A stretch of 64,000 nucleotides of DNA from Planctomycetia bacterium (GTDB lineage: Bacteria; Planctomycetota; Planctomycetia; Pirellulales; Thermoguttaceae): the NCBI GenBank assembly GCA_030527015.1, contig JAUNBR010000012.1:1-64000 (forward strand). The letters run 5' to 3'. Below are positions 1-9,684 of this stretch, piece by piece. The notes under the pieces were generated by a model. The model ran no database searches. It was not told the origin of the DNA and worked only from the letters and a program-made list of their open reading frames with translations. Every line of letters begins with the position of its first letter. The first letter of the stretch is position 1. The position numbers were made by a program, and so were the translations under genes.

Positions 1-35
1 ATACCTCCCCACTCATACCTCCTCACTCTTTCCAG

Positions 36-150
36 ACCGCGCAAAACGGAATTTGTTCAGTTTTCGCGTGTGACGGCCGATGACCCTGGGGCGTATGGAA
101 AATTGGCATACGAGAAATTATGGTCATGAATTTATAATACATCAGATATA
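36..150. repeat. Decayed relics of the GCGAAGC element
   Basis: The stretch 36-60 resembles the right end of an R copy (CCGC-CAAAACGGAATTT), and 126-150 resembles the end of an F copy (AATTTATAATACATCAGATATA). The hairpin core is gone. These are probably remnants of two old copies upstream of pyrD. Confidence 0.35.
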
Positions 151-191
151 TTATGGTATATCTTAGGGAACCTTTTTTACGGAAAATCAAA

Positions 192-1124
192 ATGTGTTCA
201 CTGGCAGTATCTTTAGGGCGTTTACATCTGGAGAATCCGGTTTTAGTTGCGTCGGGAACTTTTGGGTATGCGAAAGACGTCTCGGAGCTTTTTAATTCCT
301 CGGGTAAATTTTGTTTAGGAACACTGGGCGGCATTATTCCCAAAACGATTACCCGATTACCGCGAGATGGGAACCTCCCTCCTCGGACGTGTGAAACCTC
401 TGCCGGACTTCTAAACGCGATCGGCCTGGATAATGACGGACTGGAGGAATTTATTGCGGAGAAAATGCCGTATTTATGTTCGATCGGCGCGCCGATTATC
501 GTAAGTATCGCAGGCCGGACGGCGGAAGAGTATGCAGAAATGGCGGAGGTGCTGGCGGAGGTGCCCGGAGTGGCTGCGCTGGAACTGAATATTTCCTGTC
601 CGAATGTCGCGCATGGTACGGATTTTGGGAAAAATGCCTTGGCATGTGAAAATTTAGTGTCTGGCGTACGCCGTGCGGCGAAAGAAGTTCCGATTATCAC
701 GAAATTAACGCCGAATGTCGGTGATATTACAGAAATTGCCCGGGCAGCAGAAGCTGGAGGTACGGATGCGGTCTCTCTGATAAATACCGTGCTCGGCCTG
801 GCGGTAAACTGGCGGACACGCACTCCGCGTCTGGGAAATGGCATGGGCGGTCTGAGTGGTCCGGCCGTAAAGCCGATCGCTCTGAGAATGGTTTATCAGG
901 TCTCGCGTGCCGTGAAAATTCCGATCATCGGAGTGGGAGGAATCGAAACGGTGGAGGACTGTATGGAATTTTTCGTCGCAGGAGCTTCCGCCATTCAGGT
1001 CGGAACGGCCAATTTTTACCGGCCCACGGCAGCGATGGAAATTTTAAACGCCCTGCCCCACGCACTGACAGAGGCGGGAGTAAGTGCTTTCACGGAACTT
1101 GTCGGAACACTGCGGATGCCGTAA
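192..1124 (+). CDS. pyrD: Dihydroorotate dehydrogenase, class 1 (PyrD)
   Basis: Oxidises dihydroorotate to orotate in pyrimidine synthesis, in the cytosol. The FMN-binding TIM-barrel signatures are visible: the N-terminal NPVLVASGTFGY, the ELNISCPNV motif, KLTPNVGD, and the C-terminal phosphate-binding GVGGIETVEDCMEFFVAGAS followed by QVGTANF. About 310 residues matches class 1B enzymes, which normally work with an electron-transfer subunit (PyrK); none is nearby. I start at the ATG at 192 because family alignment begins with the CSLAVSLGRLHLENP segment; the in-frame ATG at 153 would add 13 residues unlike the family. The gene stands alone, followed by trpS after 154 bp. Confidence 0.93.
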   Translation: MCSLAVSLGRLHLENPVLVASGTFGYAKDVSELFNSSGKFCLGTLGGIIPKTITRLPRDGNLPPRTCETSAGLLNAIGLDNDGLEEFIAEKMPYLCSIGAPIIVSIAGRTAEEYAEMAEVLAEVPGVAALELNISCPNVAHGTDFGKNALACENLVSGVRRAAKEVPIITKLTPNVGDITEIARAAEAGGTDAVSLINTVLGLAVNWRTRTPRLGNGMGGLSGPAVKPIALRMVYQVSRAVKIPIIGVGGIETVEDCMEFFVAGASAIQVGTANFYRPTAAMEILNALPHALTEAGVSAFTELVGTLRMP

Positions 1125-1164
1125 ATTTCCACCTTTCGTGAGGAAACAGGGCTCCGATTTATTT

Positions 1165-1228
1165 TATATCCGCGGCACTATAAATTTCCACTTTCCCTGT
1201 CCGGCGGCAGAAAAATAACTTTATCGTA
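1165..1228. repeat. Truncated GCGAAGC element (R type)
   Basis: Starts TATATCCGCGGCACTATAAA, like R copies, runs through the CTGTCCGGCGGCAG insert of the long subtype, and then breaks off. It fills the pyrD-trpS gap. Confidence 0.5.
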
Positions 1229-1278
1229 CTTAGATTACTTAAAATACAGAAAATAAACAGATTATACGTGGAAAAAAT

Positions 1279-2250
1279 ATGAGAATTTTATCTGGCATTC
1301 AGCCCACGGGGCGTTTTCACTGGGGGAATTATTTTGGCGCCATCCGGCAGTATATCGAATTACAGGGAAAAGCGGAGGACGCATTTTATTTTATCGCGAA
1401 TCTTCATGCTCTGACGACAGTCCGCGAAGCACCGCGCCTTCAGCAGCAGACCATGGATGCGGTTCTGGACTTACTGGGCCTGGGTCTGGATCCGGACCGA
1501 GCCACGCTTTTCGTGCAGTCTGACGTGCCGGAAGTGACGGAATTAACGTGGTTACTTTTAACATTAACCCCCATGGGGCTTTTAGAAAGAGCGCACGCGT
1601 ATAAAGAAAAGAAAGCCCGTGGCCTGTCCGCGGATGTGGGACTTTTCACTTATCCAGTTCTCATGGCAGCGGATATTCTCATTTATGATTCGGAAATCGT
1701 GCCCGTGGGAGAAGATCAGACGCAGCATGTGGAAATCGCACGGGATCTCGCGATTCGGTTTAACCATACGTATGGAGAGACTTTTGTTTTGCCGAAAGCA
1801 CGGGTTTTGGACTCTTCCGCGAAAGTTCCCGGCACGGACGGAGAAAAAATGTCGAAAAGTTATGATAACACGCTGACTATTTTTGAGGAAGTGAAACCGC
1901 AGCGCAAAAAGATCATGCGTATCGTGACGGATTCCCGGCCCATGGAGGAACCGAAAGATCCTGAAACAGACTGCTTGTATCTGTTATACCGCCTTTTCGC
2001 CACGGAATCTCAGCGTACGGAAATGGAAGCGCTGTATCGTCGGGGCGGTTTCGGATATGGAGAAATCAAAAAAGCACTGGCAGACGTCAGTGAAACGTAT
2101 TTTGCTCCCGCACGTCAGCGCAGAGCGGAATATGCTGCGAATCCCGCCGCGGTAAAAGAAATCCTCGCCGCAGGAGCTGCCCGGGCCAGAAAAAAAGCCG
2201 CGGAAGTTCTTGCCCGCGCTCAGGATGCCTGCGGAATTCGGAGACCGTAA
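1279..2250 (+). CDS. trpS: Tryptophan--tRNA ligase (TrpS)
   Basis: Class I aminoacyl-tRNA synthetase that charges tRNA-Trp in the cytosol. The HIGH-like signature is [14 protein letters not shown] near residue 9. The second signature is an intact KMSKS at residues 190-194. Between them are the expected [19 protein letters not shown] segment and [16 protein letters not shown]. At 323 residues it is normal for bacterial TrpS. The start has only a weak ribosome site (GTGGAAAAAAT). A strong hairpin terminator follows directly after the gene. Confidence 0.96.
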   Translation: MRILSGIQPTGRFHWGNYFGAIRQYIELQGKAEDAFYFIANLHALTTVREAPRLQQQTMDAVLDLLGLGLDPDRATLFVQSDVPEVTELTWLLLTLTPMGLLERAHAYKEKKARGLSADVGLFTYPVLMAADILIYDSEIVPVGEDQTQHVEIARDLAIRFNHTYGETFVLPKARVLDSSAKVPGTDGEKMSKSYDNTLTIFEEVKPQRKKIMRIVTDSRPMEEPKDPETDCLYLLYRLFATESQRTEMEALYRRGGFGYGEIKKALADVSETYFAPARQRRAEYAANPAAVKEILAAGAARARKKAAEVLARAQDACGIRRP

Positions 2251-2285
2251 AAATCTTCCCTTCACCGACGACTCTGGAAAACCTA

Positions 2286-2314
2286 AAGGCGGGAACCCTC
2301 CGCCCGCCTTTTGC
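2286..2314 (+). terminator. Rho-independent terminator of trpS
   Basis: Perfect stem AAGGCGGG / CCCGCCTT (2286-2293 and 2303-2310) around a 9-nt loop, followed by a short T run, 36 bp after the trpS stop. Confidence 0.8.
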
Positions 2315-2347
2315 GTCACTCAGACTTCACCTAAACTCCCGGTTTTC

Positions 2348-2474
2348 CATACGTTTTCTCCTTAAATTTCCGTTTTGTGCGGTTCAGAACGCAGGTATTT
2401 TTTCAGCGAAACCAAAAATGCCTGCCTGTCGGCGGACAGAAAAAGTGGAAATTCATCGTGCATCGGAAAATATA
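2348..2474 (+). repeat. GCGAAGC element, F copy, long subtype
   Basis: CTTAAATTTCCGTTTTGTGC at the left and ATCGTGCATCGGAAAATATA at the right. The core has CAGCGAAACCAAAAATGCC. It carries the extra arm CTGTCGGCGGACAG, itself a small palindrome, after the core. Confidence 0.75.
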
Positions 2475-2815
2475 CCGATTTTTCTTATAATTTCGTCCCG
2501 CGCAGTCACGTGAACCGTCATTTTCTGCGAAAACGGAATGTCGGTAAAGTTTCTCGGAAGTCAGAGACGCAAAATTTTAAGCTCTTCGGGCACAAAACAT
2601 CCGAAACACGAATTTTTCATGCAGTCTGTACATTTCCGAGCGTCCTCCTTAAATATGAAATCTTTATCCATGGAAAATGCACTCCCTCTGAGTACCCTCC
2701 TTCTTTTACCTTTCTTTCACGAACATCAAAATTCGTTTTTGGTGCAGCGTTAAAATTTACTGCACTTACGTAATTTCTCGCCGTGCGCAACGAATTTTCC
2801 ACGTAAAACCAGACA
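2475..2815. other. Intergenic, no gene recognised
   Basis: About 340 bp of A+T-rich, C-over-G sequence between an F element and the composite tandem array. I see no coding signature, RNA gene or hairpin. Confidence 0.5.
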
Positions 2816-4210
2816 GATTTTTCGCTCCGACACGAAATTTACGCATGAAACCCGGGGTTCCGGAGGCGCCACAAAATTTTAGAAATTCCTGACACGTCAT
2901 AAATTCCACCGTAAAACCCACAGGATTTTCGAAATCTCAAATTTTTTCCAAAAAAACGCTGGTTTTTTCGCTCCGACATGAAATTTACGCATAAAATCCG
3001 GACGTTTCGGAAGCGCCACAAAATTTCCACATAAAATCCAGGATTCTGGCGGCGACATGAAATTTACGCATAAAACCCGGGGTTCCGGAAGCACCACAAA
3101 ATTTCCACATAAAATCCAGGGTTCCGGAAGCACCACGAAATTTTTGAAATTCCTGACACATCATAAATTTTACCGTAAAACCCACGGATTTTTCGAAATC
3201 TCAAAATTTTTCCCAAAAAACGCTGGGTTTTTCGCTCCGATATGAAATTTCCGCATAAAACCCGGGGTTCCGGAGGCGACATGAAATCTCCGCATAAAAC
3301 TCGGGGTTCCGGAAGCGCTACGAAATTTTAGAAATTCCTGACACGTCATAAATTCCACCGTAAAACCCACAGGCTTTTCGAAATCTCAAAATTTTTCCCA
3401 AAAAACGCTGGGGTTTTCGCTCCGATATGAAATTTCCGCATAAAACCCGGGGTTCCGGAGGCACCACGAAATTTTTGAAATTCATGACACGTCATAAATT
3501 CCACCGTAAAACCCACGGACTTTTCGAAATCTCAAATTTTTTCCCAAAAAACGCTGGGGTTTCACTCCGACACAAAATTTCCGCATAAAACCCAGGATTC
3601 TGGCTCCGCCATGAAATCTCCACATGAAACCCAGGGTTCCGGAAGCGCCACGAAATTTTTGAAATTCCTGGCACGTCATAAATTTTACCGTAAAACCCAC
3701 GGACTTTTCGAAATCTCAAATTTTTTCCCAAAAAACGCTGGGTTTTTCGCTCCGACACAAAATTTACACATAAAATCCGGACGTTTCGGAAGCGCTACAA
3801 AATTTCCGCATAAAACCCAGGATTCTGGCTCCGCCATGAAATCTCCACATGAAACCCAGGGTTCCGGAAGCGCCACGAAATTTTTGAAATTCCTGGCACG
3901 TCATAAATTTTACCGTAAAACCCACGGACTTTTCGAAATCTCAAATTTTTTCCCAAAAAACGCTGGGTTTTTCGCTCCGACACAAAATTTACACATAAAA
4001 TCCGGACGTTTCGGAAGCGCCACAAAATTTCCACATAAAACCCGGGGTTCTGGCGGCGCCACGAAATTTTAGAAATTCCTGACACGTCATAAATTCCACC
4101 GTAAAACCCACAGGATTTTCGAAATCTCAAATTTTTTCCCAAAAAACGCTGGGTTTTTCGCTCCGACATGAAATTTACGCATAAAACCCGGGGTTCCGGA
4201 AGCACCACGA
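2816..4210. repeat. Composite two-module tandem array (39-bp and 107-bp modules)
   Basis: About 1.4 kb built from two modules. Short module S is about 39 bp: AAATTTCCGCATAAAACCC then GGGGTTCCGGAAGCRCCACR. Long module L is about 107 bp, starting GAAATTCCTGACACGTCAT and ending GCTGGGTTTTTCGCTCCGA. L copies start near 2881, 3145, 3331, 3477, 3661, 3886 and 4071. The spacings 264, 186, 146, 184, 225 and 185 equal 107 + n x 39. The layout is S1-L-S4-L-S2-L-S1-L-S2-L-S3-L-S2-L-S1. Open frames through it are by-products of the periodicity; L is not a multiple of three, so no frame survives the whole array. It lies between trpS and the Cys-rich gene. No known element of this structure comes to mind. 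Confidence 0.9.
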
Positions 4211-4463
4211 AAACTTTCCCGAGACGTCTTTCTTTTCAGATTCCCGGAAAATCCCCCTCACTTTTCATCACTGCGGAAATGCCGCCCGCCGTCCAATAAA
4301 AACCAGAAATTCCTCCACCCTTCACTCTTTTCCGCGCGACGACACACTCTCCACTAAATTTTGCTGTATGACAAGAAAACCGACGATTTTCTTCCACATG
4401 AAAATTCGGAGGAGCCAAAACCATAAACCCCATTTAAAATTACTAAACATACCAACAAAAAAA
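4211..4463. other. Intergenic between tandem array and terminators
   Basis: Unique A+T-rich sequence without a convincing reading frame or repeat copy. Confidence 0.4.
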
Positions 4464-4479
4464 GCCAGATCACGCTGGC
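4464..4479 (-). terminator. Second, distal terminator hairpin of the Cys-rich gene
   Basis: GCCAG ATCACG CTGGC followed, reading the minus strand, by TTTTTTTG. It is a diverged copy of the hairpin at 4502, offset by 38 bp including the flanking A/T tract. Confidence 0.7.
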
Positions 4480-4501
4480 AATAAAAATATTAATAAAAAA
4501 A

Positions 4502-4517
4502 GCCAGATCGCTCTGGC
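4502..4517 (-). terminator. Proximal terminator of the Cys-rich gene
   Basis: Perfect 6-bp stem GCCAGA/TCTGGC with a TCGC loop, followed on the minus strand by TTTTTTTATT. It lies about 40 bp beyond the stop codon of the gene at 4558-5280. Confidence 0.85.
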
Positions 4518-4557
4518 CTTTTATGAGAAATAAATCCCAATAATCATATATTCAAAA

Positions 4558-5280
4558 TTAGCAAGCTGCGGGAGCCGGGGCTTCACATGCGGGAGCCGGA
4601 GCTTCACAGGCCGGAGCGCATGGCGCACAAGCGCGGACGCAACGAACTTTTTTGCAGCGGGGCTTCTTCACTTTACAAACTTTTTTGCAGACGGGCTCAC
4701 ATGCAGGAGCTTCACAGGCCGGAGCCGGAGCGGGTTCACAGGCGGGTGCTTCACATGCGGGAGCACAGCACACCGGCTTACACACTTTTTTGCAGCAGAG
4801 CTTCTTCACGCGAACTTTTTTGCATTTTGGAGCGCAAACAGGCTCACAGGCCGGAGCCGGAGCGGGTTCACAAGCGGGTGCTTCACATGCGGGAGCACAG
4901 CACACTGGTTTACAGACGCGCTTAAAAGTGAATTTGCAGCAACGAACTTTTTTGCATTTCGGAGCGCAAACAGGCTCACAGGCCGGAGCCGGAGCGGGTT
5001 CACAGGCGGGTGCTTCACATGCGGGAGCACAGCACACTGGTTTACACACTTTTTTGCAGCAGTGCTTTTTGAAACCACAGAACTTGCGCACACCACACTT
5101 CGGCGCACAAACGGCGTCACAAGCGGGCTCACAAGCTGGAGCTTCACAGGCCGGAGCCGGTGCTTCACAAGCAGCGGGCTCACAAGCCGGGGCACAAGAC
5201 TTCGCGCGCAGAAATGCAGCGTTCGCTGAAGCACTTAACATAATGACAGCGACTGCCACCAGACAAATCAAACGTTTCAT
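4558..5280 (-). CDS. Secreted Cys/Pro/Ala-rich repeat protein
   Basis: A 240-residue exported protein of unknown function. It opens with a signal peptide (MKRLICLVAVAVIMLSASANA, cut likely after ANA, about residue 21). The rest is low complexity with very many Cys in CxxxC and CC spacings. A unit of about 35 residues, with core VCCAPACEAPACEPAPAPAC plus a Lys-rich CAPKCKKV link, occurs three times; partial units flank it. I start at 5280 because GGAGG sits 8-12 bases upstream and the signal peptide begins there; the upstream ATG at 5346 lacks both. Planctomycetes are known for Cys-rich envelope proteins, so a disulfide-linked envelope or matrix role is a reasonable inference, not shown. Two terminators in a row and a clear ribosome site suggest strong expression. 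Confidence 0.85.
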   Translation of the reverse strand: MKRLICLVAVAVIMLSASANAAFLRAKSCAPACEPAACEAPAPACEAPACEPACDAVCAPKCGVRKFCGFKKHCCKKVCKPVCCAPACEAPACEPAPAPACEPVCAPKCKKVRCCKFTFKRVCKPVCCAPACEAPACEPAPAPACEPVCAPKCKKVRVKKLCCKKVCKPVCCAPACEAPACEPAPAPACEAPACEPVCKKVCKVKKPRCKKVRCVRACAPCAPACEAPAPACEAPAPAAC

Positions 5281-5458
5281 AAAATATCCTCCGTTTAACC
5301 AAGAGATACCATAACTGTCCAAGCGGACTAAAAATTTCTTTAGCAACCTACCGATAAGTTGCCAGGGGTTTAATTCAAAATCAAAAACGCCTCATCCTTT
5401 TTCAGATGAACTCTTCTTTGATTGCGTTACACACATCCAAAATAATGGATTCTTTCTA

Positions 5459-5487
5459 AATTTTCTCCGTTTTACGGCTTTTGTCAA
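5459..5487 (-). promoter_or_regulatory. Possible promoter of the Cys-rich gene
   Basis: A perfect TTGACA on the minus strand (5487-5482) with a weak -10 (AAAATT) 17 bases on, about 180 nt ahead of the start codon. The poor -10 keeps this tentative. Confidence 0.3.
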
Positions 5488-6256
5488 GAGCCTCCACCGG
5501 AAAATTCTACTTATTTTTCACTTTTTACCGAATCGCCCTACAGCATTAATTTAACTCATTCCATTTTATCCTTACACTTAAAAGGAATAAGTCTTTCATA
5601 TAAGACATACTCGCAAAAAGCACTACCTACGAATTTCTCGTAAATTCTTGCTCGTAATCCATTACTTTTTTCAACAAAAAACAAAACAACGGACTTTCGT
5701 CTAAAATGAAATTACGACAAAATTAATATTCGACTTTTTCCAGATTAAACATTAGCTCCATTTTTTCTTTTTTTATTATTTTGCCAAACTTCCCGTTCTC
5801 GCCAGAAAGGTCATAAATTACTTAATGCATTATACCACACTTCATTTTTACAAAAAGCCTTTTTTAAGCAATTTACCTTTTTTTTATAAAATATCCGACC
5901 ACATCTGTCGCTATTATCAAAAAAATCGGCGCAACCAGCCCTATTTTCCCCTTCTGCACCCTTTACTAAAACGACATAAAAGATAAACATCTCAAAAAAA
6001 TCATACTTTTTATGATGAAACTCATAAAAAAAACTTGAATTCTCTTTTATCTGACATAAAATCGTTATAGAAAGTTTTGCATTTTTCTTAATGCACCTTT
6101 TCAGAAGTTTTTGTGTCTCCCCAAGGCACTTTACCTCCAGGACAGGACCGCTGGAGTCATACTGATTCTGCGAAATACGGACTCTTGCTCTATTTTGCTG
6201 CAAAATTTCACAGCAAAAATAACATAACCGCCATTCCGCGAGCCAGGTGTATAAAT
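5488..6256. other. A+T-rich intergenic stretch without repeats
   Basis: About 770 bp, one of the few long gaps free of the GCGAAGC element. A 130-codon minus-strand frame (5811-6203) lacks a ribosome site and any family motif, so I do not call it. The rest holds poly-A/T runs only. Confidence 0.45.
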
Positions 6257-6272
6257 AAAGGAGTATAACACC

Positions 6273-7541
6273 ATGCCTGACAAATTACGCAAAGTATTTT
6301 TATATACTCTTTATATTTTTGTTTTTTTCTGTATATACTTTTATTTTCTTCACTTTAAATCGGTAGATATGAGGCCAAGGTTCGAAAAACGTTTTCTCTC
6401 CCGTACAAACACTATAAACCAAAAAATCGACATGTCTGCCACCAACCATCCTAAAATTTTATCCAAAAATACACTGCAAAAACCACCTGTTTTTCCCATT
6501 TCTACAAAAAAGAATACGGAATTTCAAATTTTAACAGAAGAAAAGCCATTTTTGAGTGATTCGTCACAAAATAATACAGAAACTCCCACCGATTTTTCTG
6601 AAACAAATTTTTTATCTTCAGGAAATTATTTTTCGAAAAAATCCATAAATTCCTCAAAATACACCGAAAAACATTTTCTCGCGTCTCAAAAAGAAGACAT
6701 CCGCAGCAGTGCACCTTTTCCATTTAATTTAACTTCATCAAAATTTTCATTTTTCAAAAGTTTTTATGCGCCCACTTCCGATTCCATTCCTGAAAATTCT
6801 GCCCGAGCCGATTCAGCTTTATTTTTAGCCACTCCGAAACAAAATGTCGGGCAAAATCCAATCGATTTTCAAAAACTTTCACTGCGCATTCAGTCCGAGA
6901 AAATGCAGATTTCGTCACCAGAACCTCAGCCCGCCTTCAATTCTTCTGCCACAGGCACCCAAGTTACTCTTGTTGGACACCGGGTTTCGAATAAACCCCT
7001 CCTAAAAGAGACTCCAGCAGAGGATTCTGAGGATATTTTAAATGTCTCGCCACTCCAAAGCGCGCCGACACACCATTTCGTACCAGAATTTTCATTCCAG
7101 GATGACACGAAGCACCTGCCCAGCGTGGATTCCAGTCCAGAAATTACAGACACCTTTTCACTAAACGCCATTCCGGTTCCTGTACTTACGTCCGTGATTT
7201 CATCTGAAGCTCTCGGTAAAACAAAAGACGGTGAAAAAACGTTCTCCGACAAGACTTTTGCCGAGGGAAATTTGCCTGTGGAACCCCAAAAAACTTCTTA
7301 TTTATTACGTTTTACAGAACTTACCAGCATGCCCATACATGCTCATTTTGGAATAAAGGAACCAGTTCATTTTGGGAAAATCCGCCCCTTAAAAGAGCAT
7401 GACGCTCTGGAAACATCTGATTTTCCAGAAGAATCTGCGCCATTATTAGAAAATAACATTTTTCCGGAAGAATCCGGCCCGTTACTGGAAATAAACGCTT
7501 TTCCAGAAGAGTCTGGCTCATTTACCGGTTTTACTTTATAA
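6273..7541 (+). CDS. N-terminally anchored Ser/Pro-rich hypothetical protein
   Basis: Not recognised. The 422-residue product has a basic N-terminus (MPDKLRK), then one aromatic membrane segment (about residues 8-27, FLYTLYIFVFFCIYFYFLHF). A long Ser/Thr/Pro/Glu-rich region follows with no visible fold and no Cys cluster. The last 50 residues carry three near repeats of about 15 residues built on FPEESxPLLExN. AAAGGAG lies 9 bases before the ATG, supporting the start. It resembles the N-terminal extension of the MscS protein at 27212 in composition (signal-anchor then Ser/Glu/Pro-rich linker), though not in clear sequence identity. A periplasmic, inner-membrane-tethered spacer protein fits; the function is unknown. 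Confidence 0.7.
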   Translation: MPDKLRKVFLYTLYIFVFFCIYFYFLHFKSVDMRPRFEKRFLSRTNTINQKIDMSATNHPKILSKNTLQKPPVFPISTKKNTEFQILTEEKPFLSDSSQNNTETPTDFSETNFLSSGNYFSKKSINSSKYTEKHFLASQKEDIRSSAPFPFNLTSSKFSFFKSFYAPTSDSIPENSARADSALFLATPKQNVGQNPIDFQKLSLRIQSEKMQISSPEPQPAFNSSATGTQVTLVGHRVSNKPLLKETPAEDSEDILNVSPLQSAPTHHFVPEFSFQDDTKHLPSVDSSPEITDTFSLNAIPVPVLTSVISSEALGKTKDGEKTFSDKTFAEGNLPVEPQKTSYLLRFTELTSMPIHAHFGIKEPVHFGKIRPLKEHDALETSDFPEESAPLLENNIFPEESGPLLEINAFPEESGSFTGFTL

Positions 7542-7544
7542 AGA

Positions 7545-7860
7545 TTCTCGTTTAAATTTCCGTTTTCTCGAGAACTTGGGAACTGTGGTGCGTAACTCCG
7601 ACAGCAGTTTTATATCTGATGCACGATAATATTCCGCTTCTCCAGCATTTTTACTTTACCCAAAATACCTGTGCTTTTTGAACCGCACAAAATGGAAATT
7701 TTAAATGGAGCCTGCACAAAAGCGGAATTTCAAAACATTATGAGTACAAATTTCCATTTTAACCTGTTCATAAAACCTGTATTCCGCGAAACAAAAATAT
7801 CGCCCGGCCGGCGGACAGGGAAAACGGAATTTCATAAGAATATCAGAAAAATCAAAATAA
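7545..7860. repeat. Cluster of GCGAAGC elements
   Basis: Three pieces. 7545-7606 is an F left half joined to a variant insert (AACTGTGGTGCGTAACTCCG). 7608-7717 is a full R copy (TATATCTGATGCACGATAAT to GGAGCCTGCA). 7742-7850 is a degenerate F copy with a CGGCGGACAGG arm. The same GTGGTGCGTAAYTCCG insert recurs at about 57088. Confidence 0.7.
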
Positions 7861-7930
7861 GTGCATTCCGTGCACACAAAAATTTAGTGCATGCACGGAA
7901 TATGTGCATAACAGAATAACAGAATAAATG

Positions 7931-9007
7931 TCAGTCGTCTACTTTTCCGAAAGCCATCTGCTGTTCCTGGCGTTCATATTCCAGTAAACCTTCTATCATC
8001 GGTTCCATATTTCCAGCCAGAATGGAATTTAATTTATAAAGTGTAAGATTTATCCGGTGATCGGTAATCCGATTTTCAGGGAAATTATACGTTCTGATTT
8101 TCTGACTGCGGTCACCAGACCCTACTTTCGTTTTCCGCTCTTCAGAACGCTTGGCCGCCTCCTGTTCCCGAAAATGCTCATAAATCCGAGATTTTAGAAC
8201 ACGAATCGCTTTCGCCAGATTTTTGTGCTGGCTTTTTTCATCCTGGCACTGTACGACAATTCCCGTTTCCAGATGCGTCAGCCGAACCGCCGATTCCGTT
8301 TTATTTACATGCTGACCGCCGGGTCCACTGGCGCAAAATTTATCGAGACGATAATCTTCCGGTTTTAAATCGATTTCCACTTCTTCCGGCTCCGGCATCA
8401 CCGCGACCGTCGCGGCAGAAGTATGAATACGGCCTTTCGTTTCTGTGTCTGGCACCCGCTGCACCCGGTGCCCACCACTTTCGTACTGTAATTCCCGATA
8501 AACACCCTCTCCCTCTATTCCCAGTACGATTTCCTTAAAACCCCCAAGTTCCGTGGCGTTCAGATCCATCACCTCCACTTTCCAGCGCTTTTTCTCCGCG
8601 TAATGCTTATACATATCATATAAGTCGCGCGCAAATAATGCGGCTTCATCACCACCAGTGCCTGCACGGATTTCAAGAATCACCCTGGTACGATTCGCAT
8701 CCTCCCCGCCGATCGTCAGATCCAGAAGTTCCTCCCAGAGTTTTTCTCTTTCTGCCTTCAGCTCTGGAAGCTCCATCTCTGCCAGCTCTTTTAATTCCCC
8801 ATCATTTCCCGAGAGCATCTGTTTCGCTTCAAGAATCTGGGCGTTCATCTTCTTAAAACGGCGGTAACAGTTCGCCAATTTCGCGATCGAGCCATGCTCA
8901 CGCGCCACTTCCACCAGACGTGCCGAATTTTGCAAAACTTCCGGATCCACCATGAGGCGCTCTAATTCCTCGAACCGTGCCAGCTTTTCTTCTAACATTT
9001 TATGCAT
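7931..9007 (-). CDS. prfA: Peptide chain release factor 1 (PrfA)
   Basis: Class I release factor that reads UAA and UAG and triggers peptidyl-tRNA hydrolysis on the ribosome. The hydrolysis motif GGQ is at residues 230-232 ([17 protein letters not shown]). The codon-recognition tripeptide is PDT at 186-188, the PxT form typical of RF1 rather than the SPF form of RF2. It has 358 residues, standard length. GAGG stands about 7 bases ahead of the ATG at 9007. It lies downstream of rpmE on the same strand, a common rpmE-prfA order, but here a 677-bp gap holding repeats separates them. Confidence 0.96.
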   Translation of the reverse strand: MHKMLEEKLARFEELERLMVDPEVLQNSARLVEVAREHGSIAKLANCYRRFKKMNAQILEAKQMLSGNDGELKELAEMELPELKAEREKLWEELLDLTIGGEDANRTRVILEIRAGTGGDEAALFARDLYDMYKHYAEKKRWKVEVMDLNATELGGFKEIVLGIEGEGVYRELQYESGGHRVQRVPDTETKGRIHTSAATVAVMPEPEEVEIDLKPEDYRLDKFCASGPGGQHVNKTESAVRLTHLETGIVVQCQDEKSQHKNLAKAIRVLKSRIYEHFREQEAAKRSEERKTKVGSGDRSQKIRTYNFPENRITDHRINLTLYKLNSILAGNMEPMIEGLLEYERQEQQMAFGKVDD

Positions 9008-9044
9008 GGTTAAACCTCAAGTTTCCTCAGAATCAGATCCCCTT

Positions 9045-9150
9045 TTATACCCGATATACTATAAAATTTCGCTTCTCAGGCATTTTGTTTCGCTGAAAAT
9101 GCCTGATTTCAGAACCGCACTAAACGAAAATTTAATGTGGAACCGGTATA
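9045..9150 (-). repeat. GCGAAGC element, R copy
   Basis: TATACCCGATATACTATAAA at the left, TTTCGCTGAAAATGCCTG core, and GTGGAACCGGTATAT at the right; just upstream of prfA. Confidence 0.8.
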
Positions 9151-9524
9151 TCTTTCCATCTGACTATTAATATTAATATCTTAATATACGTGATCACTTT
9201 TATTTCACGGAGTACAGATTTTAACATAATGATGAATTTTACACTAAATTCCGCTTCCTTTATTTCTTCGGCTTTTCATACTATTTAACATCACCCTCTG
9301 TTTTGTACGAAATAAAATTTAATCACGTCCGTATCTATTTTTATGTTCGGCGGTCTCAGATTTTGTGACACCAGATAATTCAGGTAAAATTTTCCTGAAT
9401 GGAAAAATAATTACCGACACGAAATTTATCAAAATCCGTGCCGGTACATTTTCTAGAATGGAAACCGTGTACCAGACACTTAAAATTCATCGTGCCTGGC
9501 GAAATTTCCGAATATGACCTGAAT
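9151..9524. other. Intergenic, no gene recognised
   Basis: Unique A+T-rich sequence between two elements in the rpmE-prfA gap; no reading frame or RNA signature seen. Confidence 0.4.
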
Positions 9525-9680
9525 ATTTGAAAGCTGGTTTTAATTTAAATTTTCGTTTTTCACAGCTCTGAAAAACATGCATTTTTAGCCCCATATGCTG
9601 CTGACAGCGAGGCAAAAATACCGGCCTGTCTGCGTCGGCATGCAGGGAAAGCGGAATTTTATAGTGCATCAGGTATAAAA
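9525..9680 (+). repeat. GCGAAGC element, F copy, long subtype
   Basis: TTAATTTAAATTTTCGTTTT to TTTTATAGTGCATCAGGTATA. The extended core includes GCTGCTGACAGCGAGGC and a CTGTCTGCGTCGGCATGCAG arm. It ends about 8 bp from the rpmE stop codon, so it lies in the rpmE 3' UTR. Confidence 0.75.
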
Positions 9681-9684
9681 AGAA

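Noticed and set aside
3611..4072. A 153-codon plus-strand frame in the composite array
   Set aside because: It is a by-product of the repeat period; the long module is 107 bp, so frames cannot persist, and there is no ribosome site.
2816..4210. CRISPR array
   Set aside because: Short modules are contiguous and the intervening long module is itself repeated; no unique spacers and no cas genes.
4652..5314. A 220-codon plus-strand frame opposite the Cys-rich gene
   Set aside because: Antisense shadow of a repetitive gene; the minus frame has the signal peptide, ribosome site and terminators.
5811..6203. A 130-codon minus-strand frame
   Set aside because: No ribosome site, no motif, and composition matches surrounding spacer.
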